DNA from: an uncultured Sulfitobacter sp.
GTDB lineage: Bacteria > Pseudomonadota > Alphaproteobacteria > Rhodobacterales > Rhodobacteraceae
Length of the DNA: 64,000 bases
Reading direction: 5' to 3'
Assembly: GCA_947492925.1 (NCBI GenBank)
Contig: CANLOQ010000001.1
Span: 1-64,000 of the forward strand
Within the stretch, counting starts at the first letter, position 1. Each line of letters begins with the position of its first letter. The notes under the pieces were generated by a model, which did no database searches, had not been told where the DNA came from, and was given only the letters and a program-made list of their open reading frames with translations. Below are positions 25,843 to 35,228 of this stretch, in pieces. The translations under genes and the position numbers were made by a program.

Positions 25843-27165
25843 ATGCTGGACAAAGGGGAACACCCGCATTTTGATCACCTGATTGATCTGACCAAGGGCG
25901 AGATTAACCGCAGCATATTCTCCGATCCCGATATCTATCAGCGCGAACTGAAGCAGATTTTTGCGCGGTGCTGGCTGTTTCTGGGGCACACGTCGCAATT
26001 GCCCAATGAGAACGACTTTTTCACCGCTTACATGGGCGAGGACCCGGTCATCGTTACGCGACATTCGGACGGGCAGATCGGGGCATTTCTGAATATGTGC
26101 CGACATCGGGGCAATCGGGTGTGCCGCGCGGACAGCGGCAACCAGCGCATGTTCACCTGTCCTTTCCACGGCTGGACCTTTGCCAACAACGGCAATCTGA
26201 AAACCGTGCCGGGCTACAAACAGGTCTATCACGAAAAGCTGGACATGGAGAGCCACGGGTTGGTGCCCGTGGCCCAGATCGACACCTACAAGGGGATGAT
26301 TTTCGCCACCTTTGACGTATCGGCCCCGTCACTGGAGGACTATCTGGGCGACATGGCGTGGTATCTGGATATGGCCATTGACCGGCGCGACGGCGGGATC
26401 GAATTTCTGCCCGGCACGCACAAATGGCGGATCAACTGCAACTGGAAGTTCCCCGTCGATAACTTTGTCGGAGACAGTTACCACGGGCCAGTCAGCCACG
26501 GCTCTGCCTGGGAAAGCGGGTTTGAGGGCATGCCACGCCGCAAAAAGGGCTATGGCTACGAGGGTTTTCAGATCAACGCCGGTGGCGGTCACGGGTTTGG
26601 CGCACGCTGGGCCGAGAACGAAGAGCAGGTCTATGAAATGGCCCTGCCGGAGTTCCTTGCTTACGAACAGGAGCGTTTTCCCGAAACCCATGCGAGGTTG
26701 GGCGATCTGCGGGGCATGCATCTCAGCCCGATGCACTGCTCGATCTTTCCCAACTTTTCGATGCTGTGGCAGTCCGGCAATATGCGTGTCTGGCATCCAC
26801 GCGGGGTCAGCGAGACCGAAGGTTGGTCATGGTGTTTCGTAGACAAGAAGGCGGACCCAGATCACCGCGACATGGTGCGCATCCACGATCTGCAACGCCA
26901 CGGCACGTCTGGGACATGGGAACAGGATGATGTGGACAATTGGGTGCAATCCACCCTGTCCAGTCGCGGCTATGTTGGCCGGCAATTCACCCAGAACATT
27001 TCGATGGGGGTGGAGCATGAAATTGAGGATCCGACAACCATTCATCCCGACATGCGCGGGCGCGTCGCAGGATTTCAGAACGAGATCAACCAACGCCAGC
27101 TTTATGCGCAATGGGCGCGGATGATGAATGGCGATGCGCCGGTGGTGCCGGGGGCGACGGCATGA
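25843..27165 (+). CDS. aromatic-ring-hydroxylating dioxygenase, alpha (Rieske) subunit
   Basis: The large subunit has 440 residues. The Rieske [2Fe-2S] ligands are C86, H88, C106 and H109 in CRHRG and CPFHGWTF. The mononuclear iron site is visible as GDSYHGPVSHGSAW near residues 212-225, with its Asp ligand expected in the last third. The enzyme uses O2 and two electrons to hydroxylate an aromatic ring or to remove a ring substituent. The beta subunit gene overlaps the end by four bases. No ferredoxin or reductase gene is close, so electrons must come from another locus. The substrate is unknown; the downstream hydroxyquinol route suggests a simple aromatic acid. Confidence 0.93.
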   Translation: MLDKGEHPHFDHLIDLTKGEINRSIFSDPDIYQRELKQIFARCWLFLGHTSQLPNENDFFTAYMGEDPVIVTRHSDGQIGAFLNMCRHRGNRVCRADSGNQRMFTCPFHGWTFANNGNLKTVPGYKQVYHEKLDMESHGLVPVAQIDTYKGMIFATFDVSAPSLEDYLGDMAWYLDMAIDRRDGGIEFLPGTHKWRINCNWKFPVDNFVGDSYHGPVSHGSAWESGFEGMPRRKKGYGYEGFQINAGGGHGFGARWAENEEQVYEMALPEFLAYEQERFPETHARLGDLRGMHLSPMHCSIFPNFSMLWQSGNMRVWHPRGVSETEGWSWCFVDKKADPDHRDMVRIHDLQRHGTSGTWEQDDVDNWVQSTLSSRGYVGRQFTQNISMGVEHEIEDPTTIHPDMRGRVAGFQNEINQRQLYAQWARMMNGDAPVVPGATA

Positions 27166-27674
27166 AGGATGACATAAATCTGTGGTTTTCCATCAACCAG
27201 TTCTACACCCGCGAAGCGCGGTATCTGGACGATCTTGAATTTGACCAATGGATTGGACTGATGGCACCCGATCTGCGCTATTGGATGCCGATTGTGTCCA
27301 ACCGCATCGGGCGCGGCATTGGGTCCGAACTGACTGAGCGGGGACATCTGGCACATTTCGAAGATGACTTTGAAAGCATGAGCAACCGGGTGAAACGTCT
27401 TGCCACGGGGCGCGCGTGGGCCGAAACGCCACCGGGGCGGACCAATCACATGGTGTCGAATGTAGAGGTGACGGGACAGGATGATGCGGGCGTGCATGTC
27501 ACGTCGAAATTCCTGATCTACCGGTCTCATATGGAGACGGATCAGGAGGTTTTCTCGGGCACGCGCAAGGACGTCCTGCGCAGCGATCAGGAAACGGAGT
27601 GGAAAATCGCGGACCGGACCATCATTCTTGATCACGCGGTTTTGACGCAAAAATCCCTTGGCATCTTTTTCTGA
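27162..27674 (+). CDS. aromatic-ring-hydroxylating dioxygenase, beta subunit
   Basis: The protein has 170 residues from the ATG at 27162, inside the end of the alpha gene (ATGA). It has the SnoaL/NTF2-like fold of ring-hydroxylating dioxygenase small subunits: QFYTREARYLDDLEFDQWIGLM at the start and DVLRSDQETEWKIADRTIILD near the end match the family. It has a structural role in the alpha3beta3 oxygenase. Its stop shares one base with the SDR start, showing tight coupling. Confidence 0.92.
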   Translation: MKDDINLWFSINQFYTREARYLDDLEFDQWIGLMAPDLRYWMPIVSNRIGRGIGSELTERGHLAHFEDDFESMSNRVKRLATGRAWAETPPGRTNHMVSNVEVTGQDDAGVHVTSKFLIYRSHMETDQEVFSGTRKDVLRSDQETEWKIADRTIILDHAVLTQKSLGIFF

Positions 27675-28453
27675 TGCAGATTGCGTTGCAGGGCGTCGCG
27701 GTGGTGACAGGCGGCGGAAACGGCATCGGTGCTGCGATAGCGCAGCTGTTGGCATACGCAGGTGCGCAAGTGGCTGTCGTTGACGTGGACGGGACCGCCG
27801 CACAGGACGTGGCACAAGCCGCGGGTGGCAAAGGCTATGCGTGCGATGTCGCGGACCAAGCTACAGTGGACGCGACAGCGCGGCGGATCGGAGAAGACAT
27901 CGGCCCGCCCCGCTATCTGGTGAACAACGCCGGCGTTGTTTCTGCCCCCGGTCAGCCGTTTACCGAAAACACCGAAGACGATTGGGACCGTACCTTTGCC
28001 ATCAACGTGAAAGGCGCTGCGTTCTGGGCCGGTGCGCTGCGCGAAGGTTTGATTGCGGGTGAAGGGCGCATTGTGAATGTGACGTCAATTACCGGCGTGA
28101 TTGCGGCACCCTTCATGCCGCCCTATTCGGTCTCCAAATCCGCGGCCAACGGGTTGACCCGCGTTCTTGCCCGGCAGTTTGCCCCCCACAAGGTCAGCGT
28201 GAATGCCGTGGCCCCCGGATTTGTCTGGTCCCCCCTGTGGGAAGATCTGGGAGAGACGATGGCCAAGGCATCCAAGGGCGCACAGGGAAGAAACGCCACA
28301 GAGGTCTTTGACGGCCGCATCCGCGACCTTGTTCCGATGGGCAGAGCACAAAGCCCCGAAGAGGTGGCGGCGCTGGTGGCTTTCCTGTGCTCGGATTTTG
28401 CTGCCAACATCACGGGGCAGATCATCGGCGTTGATGGCGGCATCACGATCTAG
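27674..28453 (+). CDS. short-chain dehydrogenase/reductase (probable cis-diol or related dehydrogenase)
   Basis: The protein has 259 residues. The NAD(P)-binding motif is TGGGNGIG at 12-19, NNAG is near 84-87, and the catalytic residues S138, Y151 and K155 (YSVSK) are all present. The C-terminus GQIIGVDGGITI is typical of the family. It follows the oxygenase subunits without a gap. By analogy with ring-hydroxylation pathways, it may rearomatise the cis-diol or oxidise a side-chain alcohol. It converges with the LysR gene, overlapping its end by four bases. Confidence 0.88.
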   Translation: MQIALQGVAVVTGGGNGIGAAIAQLLAYAGAQVAVVDVDGTAAQDVAQAAGGKGYACDVADQATVDATARRIGEDIGPPRYLVNNAGVVSAPGQPFTENTEDDWDRTFAINVKGAAFWAGALREGLIAGEGRIVNVTSITGVIAAPFMPPYSVSKSAANGLTRVLARQFAPHKVSVNAVAPGFVWSPLWEDLGETMAKASKGAQGRNATEVFDGRIRDLVPMGRAQSPEEVAALVAFLCSDFAANITGQIIGVDGGITI

Positions 28454-29400
28454 GACCGCCAGACGGCCCTGCGCCCTTTTTGTTCGATGCGGTTTGCAAG
28501 GCCCTGAAACTCCGCCTCAAGATACCTGCGAAAGCGCTTTACAGCAGGCCGCATCGGGCGATCCGCGCGCCAGACAAGGCCAAGGGCGCGCTCAGGATGC
28601 TCCAGTTTGACCGGCAATGCGGTGACCAGTTTGGTGTGGTTTTGCATGAAGACCACGGAATAGGGCAGCACCGTCAGGGAATCCGACCCGGCCATGATGC
28701 TTAGAATGGATGCGAGCGACCCGCCCGTAAAGCTGACCCGGAAATCAGAAATGCCGATGGTTGCCAGCGCACCGCGCAAATCCGCGTAAAGCGGGCTGCC
28801 TGCCGGGGGCGCGATCCAGGGGTAGGCCGCGATGTCCTCAAGCTTGAACGCAGATCGGCGCGCCAGAGGATGGGTTGGAGCGCAAGCGATGACGTTGCGG
28901 CCACGCAAAAGAGGCTTGAACGCCATATTGTCCTGAACCGCGTCAGGGCGCACCGGGCAAATCGCAAGATCAATGCTGCCTGCGTCCAGTTGCGCACTGA
29001 GATCATCAAGATAGCCATAGCTCTGGTGAATGGTCACTTGCGGAAAGGCACCCTGAAAGGACGCCAGCATGTTGGCGATCACGCCATCCATAAAGATGGG
29101 TGTGCCAGCGATCCGGGCGGTCCCTGATTTGCCGCCCGAATACTGGATAGCCGCCTGCGCGGCACGTTCGCTGGCCTGCGCAATGGCACGCCCTTGTTCA
29201 GCCAACAGAAGGCAAGGTTCGGTCGGGCGCAGGGGGCGTTTGCCCTTTTCAAACAGACGAAACCCCAGCCTGGCCTCAAGCGTGGCGATGGTGCGCGAGA
29301 CGCTGGGCTGCGATTTATTGACGGCATGTGCGCCCTCACTCAGCCCACCCGCATCAATGATCGCGGAAAGGATATGCAGATGGTTGGGGTCAATTTTCAT
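28450..29400 (-). CDS. LysR-family regulator of the aromatic catabolic operon
   Basis: The protein has 316 residues. The N-terminal helix-turn-helix region (GLSEGAHAVNKSQPSVSRTIATLEA) and the effector domain are typical of LysR. It diverges from the maleylacetate reductase operon, and the 91-base space between them holds a CAAGTT-N14-AACTTG dyad at 29406-29431. The arrangement suggests it activates the operon in response to an aromatic acid or a pathway intermediate. Confidence 0.9.
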   Translation of the reverse strand: MKIDPNHLHILSAIIDAGGLSEGAHAVNKSQPSVSRTIATLEARLGFRLFEKGKRPLRPTEPCLLLAEQGRAIAQASERAAQAAIQYSGGKSGTARIAGTPIFMDGVIANMLASFQGAFPQVTIHQSYGYLDDLSAQLDAGSIDLAICPVRPDAVQDNMAFKPLLRGRNVIACAPTHPLARRSAFKLEDIAAYPWIAPPAGSPLYADLRGALATIGISDFRVSFTGGSLASILSIMAGSDSLTVLPYSVVFMQNHTKLVTALPVKLEHPERALGLVWRADRPMRPAVKRFRRYLEAEFQGLANRIEQKGRRAVWRS

Positions 29401-29405
29401 AACAT

Positions 29406-29431
29406 CAAGTTATATTAAATACTTAAACTTG
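29406..29431. promoter_or_regulatory. putative LysR operator between regulator and maleylacetate reductase gene
   Basis: CAAGTT and AACTTG half-sites frame a 14-base AT-rich core directly before the LysR start codon. The spacing and the divergent layout are those of LysR recognition sites with T-N11-A type cores. No experimental support is available. Confidence 0.45.
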
Positions 29432-29491
29432 GATCAACTGATCATTCCAGTGGTAATATCCTGAATGCAGCTGCAGCTGTCGGGGGAAAAA

Positions 29492-30532
29492 ATGTCTGAT
29501 GTTCGCGTCCAATTCGGCCCGTCCGTGCGCAAGACCGTTGCCGATGAAGTGCGGCTTTTGGGTGCATCGCGCGCGCTGGTTCTGTCTACGTCGCAGCAAA
29601 GCGATGCGGCGCTGGAGATTGCCGAGCAACTGGGCCCGCTTGCCGCTGGCGTGTTTTGCAAAGCGGCAATGCACACGCCCGTTTCCGTGACCGAAGAAGC
29701 CATGAGCCACGTCGCAGAAACGCAGGCAGATTGCGTTGTCGCCATCGGGGGCGGATCGACTACGGGGCTAGGCAAAGCCATCGCTTACCGCAGCGACTTG
29801 CCCCAGATCGTCATTCCGACAACATATGCGGGCAGCGAGGCCACGCCGATCCTTGGCCAGACCGAGGATGGTGTGAAAACCACCCTTTCCGATCCGCGCG
29901 TGCTGCCCGAGGTGATCCTATATGACCCGGAACTGGTCGCAACGCTGCCCGTCGCCATGACGGTGACATCTGCGCTGAACGCAATGGCCCACGCCGCGGA
30001 GGCACTTTACGCAACCAACCGCACCGATGCGACCGATGCGATGGCCGTCGACGGTCTGCGGGCCTTTGTTGAAGGGCTGCCCAAGGTCATAGCGGACCCG
30101 AGCGACCTTGCCGCCCGCGAGGCGACGCAGCGTGGCGCATGGGCCTGTGGTACGGTTCTGGGTCAGGTCGGCATGGCGCTGCACCACAAGCTTTGTCACA
30201 CCTTGGGCGGGTCGTTTGACCTGCCGCACGCCGAAACCCACGCCATCGTTTTGCCACACGCCATCGCCTATAACGCGCGGTCTGCGGCGGCGGAACTGAC
30301 ACCGATCTGCGATCTTCTGGGGGGCGAGAATGCGGGGCTGGCCCTGCACGCCTTTGCCAAAGAGATGAACGCGCCGCTGGCGTTGAAAGACCTTGGCCTG
30401 CGCGAAAGCGATCTGGACCGCGCCGCCGATCTGGCGACCACCAAACCCTATCCAAACCCGCATCCTGTGACCCGTGCAGACATCCGCGCGCTGTTGCAGG
30501 TCGCCTGGGCCGGAGACACACCCGTTACATAA
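29492..30532 (+). CDS. maleylacetate reductase
   Basis: The protein has 346 residues from the ATG at 29492 (GGGGGAAAA site); an ATG nine codons upstream lacks a site. It belongs to the iron-type alcohol dehydrogenase superfamily. The NAD-binding loop GGGSTTGLGKAIA is near residue 90 and the His-rich region HHKLCH..GGSFDLPHAETHAIVLPH near 235-260 matches maleylacetate reductases. It reduces maleylacetate to 3-oxoadipate with NADH. The hydroxyquinol dioxygenase gene in the same operon makes maleylacetate, which supports the call over a general alcohol dehydrogenase. Confidence 0.9.
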   Translation: MSDVRVQFGPSVRKTVADEVRLLGASRALVLSTSQQSDAALEIAEQLGPLAAGVFCKAAMHTPVSVTEEAMSHVAETQADCVVAIGGGSTTGLGKAIAYRSDLPQIVIPTTYAGSEATPILGQTEDGVKTTLSDPRVLPEVILYDPELVATLPVAMTVTSALNAMAHAAEALYATNRTDATDAMAVDGLRAFVEGLPKVIADPSDLAAREATQRGAWACGTVLGQVGMALHHKLCHTLGGSFDLPHAETHAIVLPHAIAYNARSAAAELTPICDLLGGENAGLALHAFAKEMNAPLALKDLGLRESDLDRAADLATTKPYPNPHPVTRADIRALLQVAWAGDTPVT

Positions 30533-30552
30533 ATGACGTCAGGGAGGACATC

Positions 30553-31827
30553 ATGTTTACACGCCGTAAGTTACTCAAATCGACCGCCGCCACCGGCCTC
30601 ACCCTTGCCGCCGGAGGACTGGCCGCACCTGCGCTCGCGCAAGGTGCCAAGATCAGACTGGGCTATGTCAGCCCCCAGTCCGGCCCATTAGCCGCGTTTT
30701 CGGAGGCGGATCAGTTCATCATCGACGGGTTTCTGAAGTCCGAAGCGGGTGCGAATTTCGAGGTTATCGTGAAGGACAGCCAGTCCAACCCAAACCGCGC
30801 CGCCGAAGTCGCCAAAGAGCTCATCATCGACGACGAGATCGACATGATGCTGGTCGCTTCAACGCCGGAAACCACGAACCCCGTGGCCACCACTTGCGAG
30901 GCCGAAGAGATCCCTGTAATCTCGACTGTTGCCCCGTGGCAACCCTATTTCATTGGGCAGCAAGGCAACCCGGGCGATCCGGGCAGCTGGCAGCCGTTTG
31001 ACTTCAGCTTCCATTTCTTCTGGGGTCTGGAGGATGTGATTTCCGTCTTCACCGCCATGTGGAACCAATTGGAGACCAACAAGCAGGTCGGCGCGATTTT
31101 CCCCAACGACGGGGACGGAAACGCTTGGGGTGATCCAAACGTGGGCTTTCCGCCTGAACTGGAGGCGCAAGGTTACACGCTGACAGACACAGGCCGTTAT
31201 CAAAACCTGACCGATGATTTCAGCGCGCAGATCAACGCGTTCAAAGCGGCCAATTGTGACATCGTCACAGGCGTTCCGATCCCACCGGATTTTACAACCT
31301 TCTGGACGCAAGCCAAGCAGCAAGGGTTCACCCCCAAAGCCGCAAGCATCGGCAAGGCGATCCTGTTCCCGCAGGCGGTCGAGGCGTTGGGCGATCAGGG
31401 GCACAACCTCAGTTCCGAGGTGTGGTGGTCCCCCACGCACCCCTTCGCATCTTCGCTCACAGGCCAATCCGCAGGTGATCTGGCCAGCGCCTATACCGCC
31501 GCGACGGGCAAGCAGTGGACCCAGCCCATCGGCTTCGTGCATGCGCTGTTTGAGATGGCCGCAGACGTCATGGGCCGGGTGGAAGACAGCCGCGATCCTG
31601 ATGAAGTGACCTCAGCTATTGCCGCAACGCAGCTTGCCTCGATGGTCGGTCGCATCGCCTTTGACGGTGCGGGATTGCCGCCCTTCGCCACACAGAACGT
31701 CGCCAAGACGCCCCTTGTCGGCGGTCAATGGCGCCTGAAAGACGGCGGCGGTTATGATCTGGTGATCGTCGAAAACTCCGACCATCCCGACATTCCCACC
31801 GGCGGCACGATGGAAGCTATTTCCTAA
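30553..31827 (+). CDS. ABC transporter substrate-binding protein, branched-chain amino acid (Liv) type, with Tat signal
   Basis: The protein has 424 residues. The signal is twin-arginine-like (TRRKLLKSTAATGLTLA), cleaved near ALA. The mature domain begins KIRLGYVSPQSGPLAAFSEADQF, typical of LivJ/LivK-like type I binding proteins. In aromatic operons these often bind aromatic acids rather than amino acids. The 20-base gap behind maleylacetate reductase puts it in that operon. A stem-loop at 31836-31861 follows. Confidence 0.9.
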   Translation: MFTRRKLLKSTAATGLTLAAGGLAAPALAQGAKIRLGYVSPQSGPLAAFSEADQFIIDGFLKSEAGANFEVIVKDSQSNPNRAAEVAKELIIDDEIDMMLVASTPETTNPVATTCEAEEIPVISTVAPWQPYFIGQQGNPGDPGSWQPFDFSFHFFWGLEDVISVFTAMWNQLETNKQVGAIFPNDGDGNAWGDPNVGFPPELEAQGYTLTDTGRYQNLTDDFSAQINAFKAANCDIVTGVPIPPDFTTFWTQAKQQGFTPKAASIGKAILFPQAVEALGDQGHNLSSEVWWSPTHPFASSLTGQSAGDLASAYTAATGKQWTQPIGFVHALFEMAADVMGRVEDSRDPDEVTSAIAATQLASMVGRIAFDGAGLPPFATQNVAKTPLVGGQWRLKDGGGYDLVIVENSDHPDIPTGGTMEAIS

Positions 31828-31835
31828 ACTCAACC

Positions 31836-31861
31836 GGTGCGCAGGATGTCTCTTGCGCACC
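31836..31861 (+). terminator. intercistronic stem-loop behind Liv-type binding-protein gene
   Basis: Perfect eight-base arms GGTGCGCA and TGCGCACC enclose a ten-base loop and are followed by CCTTCCCC. It sits nine bases behind the binding-protein stop, before the ATPase gene. There is no strong T run, so mRNA stabilisation or partial attenuation is more likely than full termination. Confidence 0.6.
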
Positions 31862-31884
31862 CCTTCCCCAACACTGGAATTTCA

Positions 31885-32604
31885 ATGTCGATCCTGTCCC
31901 TCACCTCTGTCAGCAAAAGCTTCGGTGCCCTCAAGGTCACCGACGACGCCAGCTTTGACGTGCCACAGGGGCAGGCGCTGGGGATTATCGGGCCAAATGG
32001 CGCGGGCAAATCGACATTGTTCAATCTCATCACTGGCAACATTCGTGCAGATCAGGGGAGCATTCATTTCGAGGGTCGTGATGTGACGCGCGTCTCCGCG
32101 ATGGAGCGGTGTTTGACGGGCATCGGGCGGTCGTTTCAGATCCCGCAACCGTTTGAAAAGCTGACCGTTTATGAAAACCTCCTCGTCGCCGCCACCCACG
32201 GGCGCAATATGTCCGAAGCGGCGGTGCGCGATGATTGCGCCGATGTGCTGGAACGCACCGAACTGATCAAACGTGCCAATACGCCTGCGGGGCAGCTTTC
32301 CCTGTTGGAACGCAAGCGGCTGGAACTGGCCCGCGCGATGGCGACGCAACCGAAACTTTTGCTGCTGGATGAAATCGCCGGGGGGCTGACCGAAGGCGAA
32401 TGTCAGGCGCTGATCGGCACCATCAAGGACATTCATGCGCAGGGTGTGACAATCATCTGGATTGAACACGTCCTGCACGCGCTGAATTCAGTCGTGGAGC
32501 GCCTGCTGGTGCTGGATTTTGGTAAAGTCATCGGCATTGGAGAGCCGGATAAGATCATGGCAAGCCGCGAAGTGCGCGAGATTTATCTGGGGATCGACGT
32601 CTAA
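31885..32604 (+). CDS. ABC transporter ATP-binding protein, LivG type
   Basis: The protein has 239 residues from the ATG at 31885; a frame extending to 31837 would start within the stem-loop. Walker A (GPNGAGKST) lies near residues 36-44, followed by a degenerate signature LSLLERKRLELA in place of LSGGQ, as usual in LivG, then DEIAGGL after Walker B. It energises import with the LivF-type ATPase encoded next, whose start shares the last base of its stop codon. Confidence 0.92.
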   Translation: MSILSLTSVSKSFGALKVTDDASFDVPQGQALGIIGPNGAGKSTLFNLITGNIRADQGSIHFEGRDVTRVSAMERCLTGIGRSFQIPQPFEKLTVYENLLVAATHGRNMSEAAVRDDCADVLERTELIKRANTPAGQLSLLERKRLELARAMATQPKLLLLDEIAGGLTEGECQALIGTIKDIHAQGVTIIWIEHVLHALNSVVERLLVLDFGKVIGIGEPDKIMASREVREIYLGIDV

Positions 32605-33311
32605 TGGCCCTGCTGCAAACCCGTGAACTCATCGCGCATTATGGCGATTTTCAAGCGCTGTTCGGCGTTGATATCGAACTGGCCGAGGCAGAGACGATTG
32701 CCATCATCGGGGCCAATGGTGCCGGTAAGACAACGCTGATGCGCTCCATCGCCGGTGTGCTGAAGAATGCCGCAGAGGCCGTGCAGTTTGACGGCATACC
32801 CATTGGTGCAGAACCATCGGATGAGATCATGGCCCAAGGGGTCGCCATGGTGCCGGAGGGGCGCAAATTGTTCCCTTCCCTCAGCGTCGAAGAAAACCTG
32901 TTGATCGGCACTTACGGGCGCAAGATTGCGGGACACTGGACGCTCGACACCGTTTATGACCTCTTCCCGATTCTGCGCGAACGGCGCAATTCTCCGGGCA
33001 CGGCGCTTTCTGGCGGACAACAACAAATGGTCGCCATCGGCCGCGCGTTGATGAGCAATCCGCGCGTGTTGCTGTGTGACGAGATCAGCCTTGGCCTTGC
33101 CCCCGTGGTGATCAAAGACATCTACAAAGCCGTGCCAGCGATCAAGGCGGCGGGTGCATCCTTGATCGTGGTTGAACAGGATATCGCGCAGGCGATGGCC
33201 GTGGCCGACCGTGTGTATTGCATGATGGAGGGCCGCGTGACCCTGTCCGGCACACCCGACAGCCTGAGCCGCGATGCCATCCATGACGCCTATTTCGGAG
33301 CAGGCCATTGA
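32604..33311 (+). CDS. ABC transporter ATP-binding protein, LivF type
   Basis: The protein has 235 residues. Walker A (GANGAGKTT) is near residue 38, LSGGQQQM near 135, and DEISLGLAP follows Walker B. It forms the ATPase heterodimer with the LivG-type subunit. The end overlaps the TTG start of the next permease by four bases, so the operon is translationally coupled. Confidence 0.93.
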   Translation: MALLQTRELIAHYGDFQALFGVDIELAEAETIAIIGANGAGKTTLMRSIAGVLKNAAEAVQFDGIPIGAEPSDEIMAQGVAMVPEGRKLFPSLSVEENLLIGTYGRKIAGHWTLDTVYDLFPILRERRNSPGTALSGGQQQMVAIGRALMSNPRVLLCDEISLGLAPVVIKDIYKAVPAIKAAGASLIVVEQDIAQAMAVADRVYCMMEGRVTLSGTPDSLSRDAIHDAYFGAGH

Positions 33312-34171
33312 TCTGGGTCGATACAATTATTCAAGGGATTCTGCTGGGCGGTCTCTACGCGCTGTTTGCCGCCGGTCTCAGCCTTGTGTTCGGGATCATG
33401 CGGCTGGTGAACCTTGCCCACGGCGATTTGATCGTGATGGGCGCTTACCTCATTTTGCTGTTGGTCACGCTGCTCGGCCTGCCACCATTTCTGGCCGCCG
33501 CAGTGGCGATGCCCGTGATGTTCTGCCTTGGCTGGGCGTTGCAGAAATTCCTGCTCAACCGCACCTTGGGCGATGACATCCTGCCGCCCCTGCTGGTCAC
33601 CTTCGGTCTGTCTATCGCACTGCAAAACGCTTTGCTCGAAACCTTTTCGGCGGACAGCCAGCGCCTGCCCACCAGCGCACTGACCACGGCGTCGGTGCAG
33701 GCTGGCCCCATTTCATTGGGCGTCATGCCGCTGCTGACGTTCGCCTCTGCCGTCCTTGTCATCATCGCGCTGAACCAGCTGTTCTACCGCACGGAACTGG
33801 GCCGCGCCTTCCGCGCCACTTCGGATGACGCCACAACGGCCAGCCTGATGGGGATCAAACCCGCGAATATCTTTGCCACGGCAACGGGCATCGCGCTGGT
33901 TATTGTGACCATCGCCGCGCTCTATCTTGGTCTGCGGGCGAACTTCGATCCCAACATCGGCCCGGCCCGTCTGATCTATGCTTTTGAAGCGGTGATCATC
34001 GGTGGTTTGGGCTCCCTTTGGGGGACGTTGCTCGGCGGGATCATCATCGGTGTAGCGCAAACCATTGGTGCTGCGGTCAACCCCGAATGGCAGATTTTGG
34101 CGGGCCATATCGCCTTCCTCCTCGTCCTGCTCGTCCGCCCGCGCGGCCTGTTCCCGAGGGCAAACGACTGA
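33308..34171 (+). CDS. ABC transporter permease, LivH type
   Basis: The protein has 287 residues with about eight hydrophobic segments. It begins IWVDTIIQGILLGGLYALFA, the usual LivH opening. The start is a TTG overlapping the LivF stop, since no ATG fits the conserved N-terminus. The conserved cytoplasmic motif AFRATSDD..TASLMGI lies near residue 165. It pairs with the LivM-type permease encoded next. Confidence 0.92.
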   Translation: MIWVDTIIQGILLGGLYALFAAGLSLVFGIMRLVNLAHGDLIVMGAYLILLLVTLLGLPPFLAAAVAMPVMFCLGWALQKFLLNRTLGDDILPPLLVTFGLSIALQNALLETFSADSQRLPTSALTTASVQAGPISLGVMPLLTFASAVLVIIALNQLFYRTELGRAFRATSDDATTASLMGIKPANIFATATGIALVIVTIAALYLGLRANFDPNIGPARLIYAFEAVIIGGLGSLWGTLLGGIIIGVAQTIGAAVNPEWQILAGHIAFLLVLLVRPRGLFPRAND

Positions 34172-35226
34172 TGGCTTATTCTGTCACCACACAAACCCCC
34201 GCCTCGCGCATCGCGTCCATTGCGGGCCTGATCCTGATCATTGCTTTGGTCGCGCTGCCGTTCTTTGCCGGGCGCGGCCCGATTCAGGATATGTTCTTTA
34301 TCCTCACGATGCTGGTGCTGGCGCAGTTCTGGAACCTGCTGGCAGGCTACGGCGGGTTGGTCAGCATCGGGCAACAGGCCTTTGTGGGCATGGGGGCCTA
34401 TGCGCTCTTTGGTGTGGTGATCCTTTTGGGGCTGGACCCTGTGCCATCTATCCTGCTGGCCGGTGTCGCCGCGCTGATCATTGCCGTGCCCACAGCCTTC
34501 TTTGCCTTCCGCTTGAATGGTGCGTATTTCGCAATCGGGACTTGGGTTATTGCCGAAGTTGTCCGGCTGTTGGTTGCCCAGTGGAAGACCCTTGGTGGCG
34601 GCACGGGCACCTCCCTGCCCCGCTCCGCCACCAAGGATATGTGGTTTGTCGAGATCATCGAAGAAACGCTGGGCGTCCGTTCCGCCGCCGCCCGTGACAT
34701 CCTCGCCTATTGGCTGGCGTTGGTCCTTGCACTGGCCACCATCGGCGGCATCTACTGGCTGCTGCGCACCCGGCGCGGCCTCGCACTGGCGGCAGTACGC
34801 GACAATATGGAGGCGGCGAAATCCGTGGGCGTGGATGCGGCGCGGATGAAATGGATGGTATTCCTGACCTCCGCCTTTGGCACCGGCATCGCGGGTGGTC
34901 TGATCTATATGCAGAAGGCGCGGATCAGCCCCGATGCCGCCTTCAGCGTCACGGACTGGACGGCCTACGTGATCTTTATCGTCGTCATCGGCGGCATCGG
35001 TACCATCGAGGGGCCGATCGTCGGTGTACTGGTGTTTTTCGCGCTGCAATCCCTGCTAGCTGACTTCGGCAGCTGGTATCTGATGACACTTGGCGTGCTC
35101 GCCATCGCAATCATGCTGATCGCCCCGCGCGGTCTCTGGGGTCTCTTCTCGGAGCGCACCGGCATTCAGCTTTTCCCAATTCGCCGCACCCTGCGGGGCG
35201 GCAAACTCTCAGAAACAAAGGAATGA
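34171..35226 (+). CDS. ABC transporter permease, LivM type
   Basis: The protein has 351 residues from the ATG at 34171, which shares one base with the LivH stop. It has about ten transmembrane segments, with the LivM signature LNLLAGYGGLVSIGQQAFVGMGAY represented near residues 50-70 and the EAA-like loop RDNMEAAKSVGVDAARMK near 210. It completes the Liv-type importer, which here lies inside an aromatic degradation operon. Confidence 0.92.
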   Translation: MAYSVTTQTPASRIASIAGLILIIALVALPFFAGRGPIQDMFFILTMLVLAQFWNLLAGYGGLVSIGQQAFVGMGAYALFGVVILLGLDPVPSILLAGVAALIIAVPTAFFAFRLNGAYFAIGTWVIAEVVRLLVAQWKTLGGGTGTSLPRSATKDMWFVEIIEETLGVRSAAARDILAYWLALVLALATIGGIYWLLRTRRGLALAAVRDNMEAAKSVGVDAARMKWMVFLTSAFGTGIAGGLIYMQKARISPDAAFSVTDWTAYVIFIVVIGGIGTIEGPIVGVLVFFALQSLLADFGSWYLMTLGVLAIAIMLIAPRGLWGLFSERTGIQLFPIRRTLRGGKLSETKE

Positions 35227-35228
35227 AC

